This document shows positions 56,726-64,000 of a stretch of 64,000 nucleotides of DNA, one piece after another. Position numbers and translations under genes: made by a program. Source of the DNA: an uncultured Hyphomicrobium sp. (GTDB taxonomy: Bacteria > Pseudomonadota > Alphaproteobacteria > Rhizobiales > Hyphomicrobiaceae); contig CAKTFJ010000001.1 of NCBI GenBank assembly GCA_934555825.1, forward strand, positions 495,749 to 559,748, read 5' to 3'. The notes beneath the pieces were generated by a model. The model did not search any database and was not told the DNA's origin. It saw only the letters and a program-made list of their open reading frames with translations. Numbering within the stretch: the first letter of the stretch is position 1; each line of letters starts with the position of its first letter.

Positions 56726-57484
56726 GTGAACCAACGCCGATCCCGTAAAACGAAGCGCGAGCAGCAATTCGGGAAACCCGAACCGCGGCCACCGCGGCCG
56801 AAAGAGCTGCCAACGCCCAACGTCTTCTTCGTTGCGCTGGTCGCAATCGTCGGCGCCCTCGGCGCGCTGTCCGTGTTTGGAGTGGGCTACCTTCTTCACG
56901 ATATCTGGACGATTGCGGCGAAGGAAAACCTCGTCCACACGCTGCCCGACGTGCGCCAGGTTGCGCCGGGCGAGACGGCCATTCTCGATGGGCGCGTCGC
57001 GGCGTCCGAGCCTGCCCGCTACAAGGAGTTCGTCGCCTATATTCGCGAACGGCAACGGGGCGGCGGTGGACGGAGCATCAGTTGGATCGAAGTCGTGGAT
57101 CGCGCGACACCGCTCATCGAGGTGGATGTGGGGTCGCGCACCTACAAGCTTGCGAACGGGACGTATAGCTTCGATCGATTGCTATCGAACTGGACGGATG
57201 CCAAGCGCATCGACGAGGGGCCGACAGCAATTAGAAATGCAGTCACGATCCAAGGGATCGTGACCCAGTCGCCGGTGATGGCAGTTGGCCGTCTCGTGTC
57301 CGCAGCGGGCGGCGGGATTGGGTTTCATGCCGATAGCATCGTGGCTCTCTCACGCGTTGAGTATGCGGACCGGCTCGAGAGCCAACGGCTCTTCAATTGG
57401 AGTTTCGCGGGTATTCTCGCCCTCTTGGGACCGCTTCTGATTTATCTGAGCTGGCAGGGCGTGCGCCGGATCATGGGATGGTGA
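56726..57484 (+). CDS. Two-span membrane protein, possibly GIDE-like
   Basis: The 252-residue protein has a basic Arg/Lys/Pro N-terminus, one transmembrane helix (VFFVALVAIVGALGALSVFG, about 33-56), an extracytoplasmic beta-rich domain (VAPGETAILDGRVAASEPAR, YKEFVAYIRERQ, AVTIQGIVTQSP) and a C-terminal helix (NWSFAGILALLGPLLIYLSW). The order helix, beta domain, helix and the text GETAILDGRV recall bacterial GIDE-type proteins, but key residues of that family are not clear, so this is a guess. GTG 56726 is the apparent start and has only a weak Shine-Dalgarno. It is divergent from imuA. Confidence 0.65.
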   Translation: MNQRRSRKTKREQQFGKPEPRPPRPKELPTPNVFFVALVAIVGALGALSVFGVGYLLHDIWTIAAKENLVHTLPDVRQVAPGETAILDGRVAASEPARYKEFVAYIRERQRGGGGRSISWIEVVDRATPLIEVDVGSRTYKLANGTYSFDRLLSNWTDAKRIDEGPTAIRNAVTIQGIVTQSPVMAVGRLVSAAGGGIGFHADSIVALSRVEYADRLESQRLFNWSFAGILALLGPLLIYLSWQGVRRIMGW

Positions 57485-57545
57485 TGGTATCTGCCCGAGG
57501 CCCGGCACGCTTGGCTTCGGCCCCACTTGGCATCGGGGTTTTTGC

Positions 57546-57926
57546 TCATTCCGTCGAGCAGGGTACGGAAACGGTCGTGCCGGTGGAGGCGATGAAGCGT
57601 GTGCACGTCTCGACCGTGGTCGCCACAGTGTGCGCGGCTTCGTCCACCTTCACGGCCTCGTCGCTCTTGATGCTTGCGGTTGCTTCCGTCGTGGGCGCGG
57701 ATACTGCCTTGCGCGCGCGGGCTTCCTGAACCTGACGGGCTTTGCGCTTCTGGGCGGCGGCGCGCATCTGCATCGCCTTGCGTGCGCGCGATTGCTTTGC
57801 TGCCGACTTTTTCAGGATGCTCGCTTTAGCACCGTGGCCGGGGCTGCACCCGGCGCCCGCCGCCGACATCTGGACGGCGGCGAGGAACAGGGTCGAGAGG
57901 AGGATGGCGATCGCTTTAAACAGCAT
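57546..57926 (-). CDS. Small secreted basic protein of unknown function
   Basis: The 126-residue protein has a signal peptide (MLFKAIAILLSTLFLAAVQM, cleavage near AAGAG). A highly basic Ala/Lys/Arg/Gln region (KKSAAKQSRARKAMQMRAAA) follows, then a Thr/Ser/Val-rich tail with two cysteines (VETCTRFIAS and VSVPCSTE) that could form a disulfide. No family is recognised. GGGAG stands 7 nt before the ATG, and this ribosome binding site is part of a possible RNA switch at 57934-57985. Confidence 0.7.
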   Translation of the reverse strand: MLFKAIAILLSTLFLAAVQMSAAGAGCSPGHGAKASILKKSAAKQSRARKAMQMRAAAQKRKARQVQEARARKAVSAPTTEATASIKSDEAVKVDEAAHTVATTVETCTRFIASTGTTVSVPCSTE

Positions 57927-57933
57927 TGGGCGT

Positions 57934-57985
57934 CTCCCGTAATCCGGGGAGCGGTCCCCGTTTGGACAGCTCCATTACGGGGACC
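57934..57985 (-). promoter_or_regulatory. Candidate RNA switch: two mutually exclusive stems over the ribosome binding site of the 57926 gene
   Basis: In transcript order, GGTCCCCG (57985-57978) can pair with CGGGGACC (57960-57953), forming stem 1. The overlapping CCCGTAAT (57981-57974) can instead pair with ATTACGGG (57943-57936), forming stem 2. Stem 2 takes in three bases of the Shine-Dalgarno GGGAG (57938-57934), whereas stem 1 leaves it free. Both stems are 8 bp and perfect. Stem 1 could alternatively be a pqqC transcript-end hairpin. Confidence 0.4.
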
Positions 57986-58049
57986 TTGCCAGCGCTCGTT
58001 CCTTATCTCTGTCCCGGCCGGAACACGAAAGGAGAGTTTTTCTGCGGCC

Positions 58050-58814
58050 CTACATGCCTTCCGGACGGTAAGCGCCCGGTGGGATCAAGCCCACCACGTA
58101 GGCATGGTGGAGCGCGTCGAGCTGTGCCCACAGGACGTTGCACTTGAAGCGGACGGCTTCCACGCAGGCTTGCTGCAATTCGCGGGTCGTCGCGTAGGTT
58201 TTCACGAATTCGAGCGCGAAGGTGGCATCGCGCGGGGCCTGCGAGAGGCGACGCTTGAAGTACGCCATCACCTCGTCGTTGACGAAGCCGTAGTTGGCCA
58301 GCATCCCGGCGATGCGCTCGCGGTGGATAGACGGCGCGAAGAGTTCCGTCAGCGACGACGCGGCCGCCACCACAAGCGGCTGCTCCACGACGAAGCGCAC
58401 ATAGGCTTCGACGGCAAAGCGCGTGGCGGGCAGGGCGCCCTTCATGCTGGTGACGTAGTCGCGGTCGAGGCCAAGACAATCGGTCAGCACCAACCAGCGC
58501 TCGATGCCGCCTTCTTCCTCAGGCAGTGTGCCGTCGTGATCGTGGATGCGATGGATCCACTCGCGGCGCAGCGCGCGGTCGTGGGTGCGGCTCATGAAGG
58601 CCGCGTCCTTGCGCGGGATGGCTTCCTGGTAGCAGTAGCGGTTGAGCGCCCAGGCTGCGACCTGGCCCTTCGAGAGCTTGCCGCCGTGCAGAAGCTTATG
58701 GAAGGGGTGGAGATCGTGATAGCGCTCGGGGCCGACGGCGCGAAGTTCAGCTTCGAACTCGGCCGGGTTCAACGGGCTGTCTGTGGCTTCGATCTTTCTC
58801 ACGAACTCGTTCAT
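58050..58814 (-). CDS. pqqC: Pyrroloquinoline-quinone synthase PqqC
   Basis: The 254-residue all-helical oxidase of the haem-oxygenase fold performs the last ring closure and oxidation in PQQ synthesis. It shows RYHDLHPFHKLLHGGKLSKG, VAAWALNRYCYQEAIPRKDA, RIHDHDGTLPEEEGGIERWL and YGFVNDEVMAYFKRRLSQAP, all diagnostic of PqqC. The ATG at 58814 follows GGAGGAG at good spacing; upstream residues in the same frame are unlike the family. pqqA, B, D and E are not in the window. PQQ is the cofactor of methanol and glucose dehydrogenases, so the gene hints at periplasmic alcohol or sugar oxidation. Confidence 0.95.
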   Translation of the reverse strand: MNEFVRKIEATDSPLNPAEFEAELRAVGPERYHDLHPFHKLLHGGKLSKGQVAAWALNRYCYQEAIPRKDAAFMSRTHDRALRREWIHRIHDHDGTLPEEEGGIERWLVLTDCLGLDRDYVTSMKGALPATRFAVEAYVRFVVEQPLVVAAASSLTELFAPSIHRERIAGMLANYGFVNDEVMAYFKRRLSQAPRDATFALEFVKTYATTRELQQACVEAVRFKCNVLWAQLDALHHAYVVGLIPPGAYRPEGM

Positions 58815-59064
58815 CGGGCGCTCCTCCTCGCGACGGCTCTGCCTTTGCGGCAGCGTCTTGCGGGCAGGATGCCGATGCCGCGCAAGGCGGACTTGATCGC
58901 GGTCAAAACGGCGGATCACATGGCGTTCAAACGTGCGTGTGCGGGTTGCTTTTCGCCCTCTGGCGCTGGTCGGGTCGCTTTGCTCCCGGGCTCCGACGCG
59001 TTTGCCTCCAAGCTCAGCTTGGCTCTGTCAGGATGCTTCCGGGTGCCGCCGTTCCAGCGCGCGA

Positions 59065-59820
59065 TTACCAGTCGGCAGTGTCCCAATCGATAGTCTGGAA
59101 GTCGGTGACGAGGGCCGCCACGTTGCCGTCCGCGTCATAGCCGAACCACGACGCGTAAAAGCCGTCGCCCCATCCGCTGTGGAACATGACGGCGTTGGCT
59201 TCGCCCAAATCGAGATCGAGCAGGAATGAGTAGGGGGCGATCACCTTCGGGCCGTTTTCCTCGCCTCTTGTCTGCCAGTCTTCCCAGGCGTCGGGGTTGG
59301 CATCGAGCAGGCTTGCCGCGGCTTTGCTCGCGACCGGATCGAAAAACGCGCCGGTTCCTGCGTCCACGCCGTAGCCGAAGATCTCGTCGTCCTTGAGCGA
59401 GGCGATGTCCTGGCCCTCGGGCACAGCTAGCGACCAGCGCGCGATTGGGGCTGCGGAGAAATCCACGCGAGCGAAGGCGACGCGTGCGCCTCCGCTCGGG
59501 AAAGAGCCGACGGCGAGGCGCACGGGAAACGCGCCGTTGGGAACCGATCGCGCGAAGGGCTTTGCGTCGGACAACGCGATGAAGGGATCGGCGGCCGAGA
59601 TGCGTCCGCTCGGGAGCTTGAGTGTGCCAGCCTCGATGGTCTTGAAGGGCACCCTCTCGCGATTGTTCCCGCTGCGGGTCGTGGCGGTGAAGCCCGGCGC
59701 GAAGGCTTTTTCGAACGCGGCCGAGTAGGCGGGTGCTTCGCCGGGAGAGGCAACGGCACGCGCCGCCGGAAAAAGCCCGGCGAGCGCGGCACTCAGAGCC
59801 GTTACGATGCGCTTCAGCAT
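59065..59820 (-). CDS. DUF4241 domain protein with signal peptide
   Basis: The 251-residue protein has a leader (LKRIVTALSAALAGLFPAAR) for export, then the DUF4241 domain: GTLKLPSGRISAADPFIALS, NGAFPVRLAV, FGYGVDAGTGAFFDPVASKA and the closing VMFHSGWGDGFYASWFGYDA followed by DGNVAALVTDFQTID. The domain is found mostly in Actinobacteria and scattered proteobacteria and has no assigned function. Secreted versions are less common. It starts 13 bp after the icd stop on the same strand and may be co-transcribed. Confidence 0.85.
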   Translation of the reverse strand: MLKRIVTALSAALAGLFPAARAVASPGEAPAYSAAFEKAFAPGFTATTRSGNNRERVPFKTIEAGTLKLPSGRISAADPFIALSDAKPFARSVPNGAFPVRLAVGSFPSGGARVAFARVDFSAAPIARWSLAVPEGQDIASLKDDEIFGYGVDAGTGAFFDPVASKAAASLLDANPDAWEDWQTRGEENGPKVIAPYSFLLDLDLGEANAVMFHSGWGDGFYASWFGYDADGNVAALVTDFQTIDWDTADW

Positions 59821-59833
59821 CCCGGCGATCCCG

Positions 59834-61057
59834 TCACGCCGTCGATTTCGCCATCGCCGCTTTGAGGTTCTCGTCGATCTTGTCGAGGAAACCCGTCGTC
59901 GAAAGCCACTTCTGGTCCGGTCCGACGAGAAGCGCGAGATCTTTCGTCATGAAGCCCGCTTCGACGGTGTCCACGCAGACCTTCTCCAATGTTTTCGAGA
60001 AGCGGGCGAGGTCGTCGTTGCCGTCGAGCTTGGCACGGTGGGCGAGGCCCCGCGACCATGCAAAGATCGAGGCGATGGAGTTGGTGGAGGTATCCTTGCC
60101 CTTCTGATGCTCGCGGTAGTGGCGGGTCACGGTGCCGTGGGCAGCTTCCGCTTCCACCGTTTGGCCGTCGGGTGTCATCAGCACGCTCGTCATCAGGCCG
60201 AGAGAGCCGAAGCCCTGAGCGACCGTGTCGGACTGCACGTCGCCGTCGTAGTTCTTGCAGGCCCAAACGTAGCCGCCGGACCACTTCAGCGCAGAGGCCA
60301 CCATGTCGTCGATCAGGCGGTGCTCGTAGACAATCTTCTTCGCCTTGAAGGCGTCTGCGAATTCCGCTTCGAATACTTCCTGGAACAGATCTTTGAAGCG
60401 GCCGTCGTAGGCCTTGAGGATGGTGTTCTTGGTCGAGAGGTAGACGGGATAGCCGCGGCCCAGGCCGTAATTGAACGAGGCGCGTGCGAAATCGCGGATG
60501 CTGTCGTCGAGATTGTACATTGCGAGTGCGATGCCGCTCGACGGGCTCTTGAACACTTCGCGCTCGATGATCTCACCGTCCTCGCCTTCGAAACGGATAG
60601 TCAGCTTGCCCTTGCCGGGGAACTTGAAGTCGGTGGCGCGGTACTGGTCGCCGAATGCATGACGGCCGATGACGATGGGCTGCGTCCAGCCCGGCACGAG
60701 GCGGGGCACGTTGCGGGCGATGATGGGCTCGCGGAAGATGACGCCGCCCAGAATGTTGCGGATCGTGCCGTTCGGGCTCTTCCACATCTCCTTGAGGCCG
60801 AATTCCTCGACGCGGGCTTCGTCGGGCGTGATGGTCGCGCACTTCACGCCAACGCCGTGCGTCTTGATGGCGTTGGCGGCATCGACGGTGATCTGGTCGT
60901 TGGTTTTGTCGCGGCTCTCGATGCCGAGGTCGTAATACTCAAGGTTAACGTCGAGATAGGGATGGATCAGCTTGTCCTTGATGAGCTGCCAGATGATGCG
61001 TGTCATCTCGTCGCCGTCGAGTTCGACGACTGTGCCGGTCACCTTGATTTTCTGCAT
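59834..61057 (-). CDS. icd: NADP-dependent isocitrate dehydrogenase
   Basis: The 407-residue enzyme of the TCA cycle converts isocitrate to 2-oxoglutarate, making NADPH and CO2. It belongs to the eukaryote-like IDH1/2 type found in Rhizobiales: [60 protein letters not shown], and the NADP-site region [20 protein letters not shown] then [20 protein letters not shown]. The ATG at 61057 begins MQKIKVTG. The DUF4241 gene follows directly. Confidence 0.97.
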   Translation of the reverse strand: MQKIKVTGTVVELDGDEMTRIIWQLIKDKLIHPYLDVNLEYYDLGIESRDKTNDQITVDAANAIKTHGVGVKCATITPDEARVEEFGLKEMWKSPNGTIRNILGGVIFREPIIARNVPRLVPGWTQPIVIGRHAFGDQYRATDFKFPGKGKLTIRFEGEDGEIIEREVFKSPSSGIALAMYNLDDSIRDFARASFNYGLGRGYPVYLSTKNTILKAYDGRFKDLFQEVFEAEFADAFKAKKIVYEHRLIDDMVASALKWSGGYVWACKNYDGDVQSDTVAQGFGSLGLMTSVLMTPDGQTVEAEAAHGTVTRHYREHQKGKDTSTNSIASIFAWSRGLAHRAKLDGNDDLARFSKTLEKVCVDTVEAGFMTKDLALLVGPDQKWLSTTGFLDKIDENLKAAMAKSTA

Positions 61058-61148
61058 GAAATACGTGCCCTTGCGGTGGGAGGATTCGTCTGCCCGACCT
61101 TAGCGGCAGGTGTTTCATGCAACAAGGCGGTGCGACGCACGTGCCGGT

Positions 61149-61697
61149 TTAGCCCGCAAACCCGCCTTCATCGAGGAAGCGTTGTTCCTCGGGTGTGGTC
61201 TTTCGTCCAAGAATGGCGTTCCGATGCGGGAAGCGGGCGAAGCGGCGGATGACGTCTCGATGGATCTCGGCATACGCGAGGCTTTCTCCGCCGAGTGGGG
61301 TGATCAGGGCGACGGCGCGCTCCTGTTCGTCCAGATCCTCGGCGTGCTCGAACGGCAGGTAGAAGAACACGCTGAGATCGCTCGCGACGGCTTTGTCGTG
61401 ACCGGCATCAATTGCAGCCCTGGCTAAGTCGAGCGCCTTGGCGTCGGTCGCGAACATGCGCGGCGTGTCACGGAATGCGTTGCGGGGGAACTGATCGAGC
61501 AGGATCATGAGCGCAAGCGCACCTTCGGGTGTTGTGCTCCACGTGTCGAGATCGCCTCTTGCGGCGGCCTCGTGCAGGGCGAGCCCACTGGTTTTGAATT
61601 CGCGGTCGAATGCGGCGTCTTTGGTGAACCAGCGCGCTGGGCCGGCGTCTCGCCAGAAGGCCACGACATCCGCGGCGGTGGAAAAATGCGTTGTCAT
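61149..61697 (-). CDS. DUF924 family protein
   Basis: The 182-residue soluble helical protein shows VVAFWRDAGPARWFTKDAAF, ALALMILLDQFPRNAFRDTP, RMFATDAKALDLA, VFFYLPFEHAEDLDEQERAV and RFPHRNAILGR, the full DUF924 signature (a TPR-like fold). The function is unknown. GGAGGAACCT immediately precedes ATG 61697, which fixes the start. It is divergent from trmJ. Confidence 0.9.
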   Translation of the reverse strand: MTTHFSTAADVVAFWRDAGPARWFTKDAAFDREFKTSGLALHEAAARGDLDTWSTTPEGALALMILLDQFPRNAFRDTPRMFATDAKALDLARAAIDAGHDKAVASDLSVFFYLPFEHAEDLDEQERAVALITPLGGESLAYAEIHRDVIRRFARFPHRNAILGRKTTPEEQRFLDEGGFAG

Positions 61698-61819
61698 AGG
61701 TTCCTCCATTTCAGATGGCCCGAGGGTCGCAGCGCCACGCCAACGTAAGCACTACTCGATAAGTCAGGATTAATGCGTGAGATGGGACATCCGTCGCTCT
61801 TCGGTGTTAAGCCCCTCCC

Positions 61820-63097
61820 ATGACAAGCGTCGAAACATTTTCGCGAGAGATCGACATCGCCGCCGAGGCAGGCGAGCGCGTGCCCACCGTCGTTTCGCAC
61901 AAGCTTGCGGTCGCGCAAATCGTGCACGCCTGTCACGAGAAGACAATTGACGATGGGCTCGCGGTGGTCGGCGCTTCCGATATAGATCGGGCCGCGCTCG
62001 ATCATATCCTGACCTATTGCGCCGAGCTTCGGTGCGAAGCGGACAACGCGACGTGCCCCGGCTGCAAGCGGCGAACGGAAGCGCACGGCATACATTCGCT
62101 CGACGATTTCATCGCGCGGCACAAAGAGATCGTCGTTGGCGACGGTGCGGTGCGGCTTGTCGGGCAGGGCACGGAAACACTCGCGACGCCTGCGCTTGCT
62201 GCACTGGAAAAGACGTGGTCCGGCGAGAACTATTGGTTCTGGGCGCGGCGCGTGCTGCGCAAACTTCGCCATGGCATCCGCCGCGCGCACATCGCGGGGG
62301 AGGCCGTTGCTGGGCCGGGGGAAACGCCGGCCGTCATTCTCATGGAGCCCCAGCTTGCCGATAACATCGGCATGGTTGCGCGGGCCATGGCGAACTTCGG
62401 GCTCGACGATTTGCGTCTTGTGGCGCCGCGCGACGGATGGCCCAACGAAAAAGCCCGCATTGCGGCTTCGGGTGCCAATTACGTCATCGACGACGCTGTC
62501 GCATATCCGTCACTAGAAGCTGCAATTGGTGACGTGAGCTTCGTGGTGGCGACGACGGCGCGGCAGCGTCCGCTCAAGAAGCCGGTGCTGACGCCGGAGC
62601 AGGCGATTGCTGCGCTGCGGGAGCGAATCGTGAGAGGCGAGCGCTGCGCTATCCTGTTCGGCAGGGAGAGAAACGGGCTTGAGACGAGCGAGGTCGCGAT
62701 TGCGGATGCGCTTGTCATGATCCCTGTGAATCCTCGCTTTGCATCGCTCAATCTTGCGCAGGCCGTGCTGCTCATGGGCTACCAGTGGGTGCGAGAAAGC
62801 GGTAAAGGAACATTGGGGCGGGTTACAACGTATGAAACGCCTGTTTCGACAGGGCTTAATCTCGGAACGGAACGGCCGGCGAGCAAAGAACAGCTCTTAG
62901 GGTTCTTCGCTCATCTCGAATCCGAGCTCGATCGGCTCGGTTTCTTTAAACCGATGGAAAAACGCCCTTCTGTGGTCCAAAACTTGAGGACAATGTTCAC
63001 CCGGATGGAGCTGACAGAGCAGGAAGTGCGGAGCCTTCGTGGTATAGTTGCCACTCTGGCTCTCGGCAAAGGTCGCGGGCGCAAGCCGTCCACATAG
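61820..63097 (+). CDS. TrmJ/SpoU-family RNA 2'-O-methyltransferase with N-terminal DUF433-like region
   Basis: The protein has 425 residues. The C-terminal 250 form a SPOUT methyltransferase: AVILMEPQLADNIGMVARAM and ANFGLDDLRLVAPRDGWPNE at the start, ILFGRERNGL in motif 2, and SLNLAQAVLLMGYQWVRES in motif 3. This is TrmJ-type, which modifies C32/U32 of tRNA. The N-terminal 150 residues (GERVPTVVSHKLAVAQIVHA and a short Cys run ATCPGCKRRTEAHGIHSLDD) resemble a DUF433-like helical region with a CxxC pair. The whole frame has good coding character. TrmJ proteins normally lack this. A start at GTG 62248 would give a standard-length enzyme, but it has no clear Shine-Dalgarno. Confidence 0.85.
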   Translation: MTSVETFSREIDIAAEAGERVPTVVSHKLAVAQIVHACHEKTIDDGLAVVGASDIDRAALDHILTYCAELRCEADNATCPGCKRRTEAHGIHSLDDFIARHKEIVVGDGAVRLVGQGTETLATPALAALEKTWSGENYWFWARRVLRKLRHGIRRAHIAGEAVAGPGETPAVILMEPQLADNIGMVARAMANFGLDDLRLVAPRDGWPNEKARIAASGANYVIDDAVAYPSLEAAIGDVSFVVATTARQRPLKKPVLTPEQAIAALRERIVRGERCAILFGRERNGLETSEVAIADALVMIPVNPRFASLNLAQAVLLMGYQWVRESGKGTLGRVTTYETPVSTGLNLGTERPASKEQLLGFFAHLESELDRLGFFKPMEKRPSVVQNLRTMFTRMELTEQEVRSLRGIVATLALGKGRGRKPST

Positions 63098-63234
63098 GCC
63101 GCCATGATCTTGCCAGGATTTAAGCAGAGCGATGCCCGCAAACCCGGCATAAGCCAGGGCCCCGGTGGCGAACGGTGCAGTGGCTCGTGACAGATAACAA
63201 AATGAGAGCTGAGCAGGGGCAGAGGATGCGGACG

Positions 63235-63849
63235 ATGATCATGGCGATGAAGCGGACATGGGTCGGCGCGGCTTTGATAGCTGGCGCAGCGACGCTGTTT
63301 CCGATGACGGCGGGCGCGAGCGATGGTGAGCTCAGCGACCGCTCCGTACAGGTGTTCATGGAATATGCGTGGTCGCTGACCCCGCAGCAGTACAGTAAGC
63401 AAGATGGCACGGTTATTATCGTGGACAAGTCCAAGCCGGATCAAGCGATGGTCCCAGTGGACGTTGCGCGCGAAGTGATCCGTGTGGGCCGCATCTCGGC
63501 GCATGCGCAGGTCTGCAACTTGGCCGAGGAGCAGGTGCTGAACCATCGCTCGCTGATGCGGCGCGAGCTTGAAAAGAACAAGTGGAGCGATCAGCAGACG
63601 CTCTACATCAACCAGCTTCACCTCACGACCGTCATGCTGCTCACCGGCAAGATCCGCCTGGTCGAGAAGGACGGCGACAAGGAAGTGGTGGTCGACGAGA
63701 CCAAGGCCCCGCAGCAGACCTGCTCCGACGAGCAGCGCGAGAAGGTGCGTGGGCTGATCACGGCCTATGTGCAGTCCGGCCCGGCGCTTGCCTCGAACGA
63801 TCGCGGCGCGGCGGCGTCTGCCACCATCGCTCCGGTCGAGCAGGAGTAG
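63235..63849 (+). CDS. Exported protein of unknown function
   Basis: The protein has about 204 residues. The signal segment KRTWVGAALIAGAATLFPMT is followed by cleavage near AGASDG. The mature region is alpha-helical (GELSDRSVQVFMEYAWSLTP, VCNLAEEQVLNHRSLMRREL, QTLYINQLHLTTVMLLTGKI) with two cysteines (QVCNLAE and QQTCSDE) and a Pro/Ala-rich tail. I cannot name the family. ATG 63235 follows AGAGG by 9 nt; ATG 63226 is also possible. It lies 137 bp downstream of the methyltransferase gene. Confidence 0.72.
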   Translation: MIMAMKRTWVGAALIAGAATLFPMTAGASDGELSDRSVQVFMEYAWSLTPQQYSKQDGTVIIVDKSKPDQAMVPVDVAREVIRVGRISAHAQVCNLAEEQVLNHRSLMRRELEKNKWSDQQTLYINQLHLTTVMLLTGKIRLVEKDGDKEVVVDETKAPQQTCSDEQREKVRGLITAYVQSGPALASNDRGAAASATIAPVEQE

Positions 63850-63904
63850 GGGTTTTTGGTTAAGGATTGACGGGAGTCGCGGGCTCGACTAAGAAGCCCC
63901 GATG

Positions 63905-63926
63905 ACGCGGGCCCTTCGGCCCGCGT
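63905..63926 (+). terminator. Probable terminator after the 63235 gene
   Basis: ACGCGGGCC and GGCCCGCGT form a perfect 9-bp stem with loop CTTC, followed by TCTCTATT. It stands 55 bp after the stop. Confidence 0.7.
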
Positions 63927-64000
63927 TCTCTATTGCGCACCCGCGGCAGGCCCACGTTTCGGGCTTGGCCTGTCGGCCTCCACCGGAAACGGTGTGTGGG

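Noticed and set aside
56726..57484. SURF1 assignment for the two-span membrane protein
   Set aside because: Topology (two terminal helices around a beta domain) is similar, but the conserved SURF1 motifs are missing.

Overview
The window is GC-rich, densely coding DNA from an alphaproteobacterium, most likely order Hyphomicrobiales (Rhizobiales). Supporting signs are a Porin_2-type porin, a DksA with only one of the four zinc-finger cysteines, an imuA-imuB-dnaE2 mutagenesis cassette, and GAAC-N7-GAAC SOS boxes of the alphaproteobacterial LexA type. An isolated pqqC would fit a PQQ-using, possibly methylotrophic, member such as a Hyphomicrobiaceae relative; that last step is inference. I found no rRNA, tRNA, CRISPR array, transposase or prophage.

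Layout: 1-7.3 kb is a putrescine/polyamine uptake and catabolism locus (class III aminotransferase cut by the window edge, glutamylpolyamine synthetase, GntR regulator, PotFGHI-type ABC importer), with the same 13-bp palindrome in both control regions. 7.9-9.1 kb is a major porin. 9.9-13.6 kb is an opgD/opgH pair for osmoregulated periplasmic glucans. 13.6-19.2 kb has ycjF/ycjX, a 28-residue membrane protein, a PilZ protein, a MoxR ATPase, a DksA with a long basic tail and a small FlgC-like protein. 19.3-23.8 kb is recA-alaS plus a DUF6494 gene. 23.9-32.9 kb has a soluble chemoreceptor, two unknown genes (one a multi-pass alpha/beta hydrolase), prfC and recQ. 33.3-38.6 kb encodes an outer-membrane barrel, an OmpA-like protein paired with a secreted caspase-like protein, a TPR adenylate cyclase and arsC.

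38.8-43.1 kb is a three-gene ABC transporter/AttH-like cluster and 43.1-47.5 kb an RND efflux pair. 47.7-50.9 kb holds the most interesting locus: a TonB-dependent receptor, a molbindin (Mop) and a His-rich exported protein. Sequences matching the Mo-box (ModE/MopA-B operator) lie upstream of both the receptor and mop, which suggests a molybdenum- or tungsten-responsive outer-membrane uptake system. 51.0-56.6 kb is the SOS mutasome operon imuA-imuB-dnaE2, in which imuA and imuB overlap by 164 bp across a 24-bp tandem repeat translated in both frames. 56.7-64.0 kb carries a two-TM protein, a basic secreted protein with a possible RNA switch over its ribosome binding site, pqqC, a DUF4241 protein, icd, a DUF924 protein, a TrmJ-type rRNA/tRNA methyltransferase fused to an N-terminal DUF433-like region, and an exported protein of unknown function.
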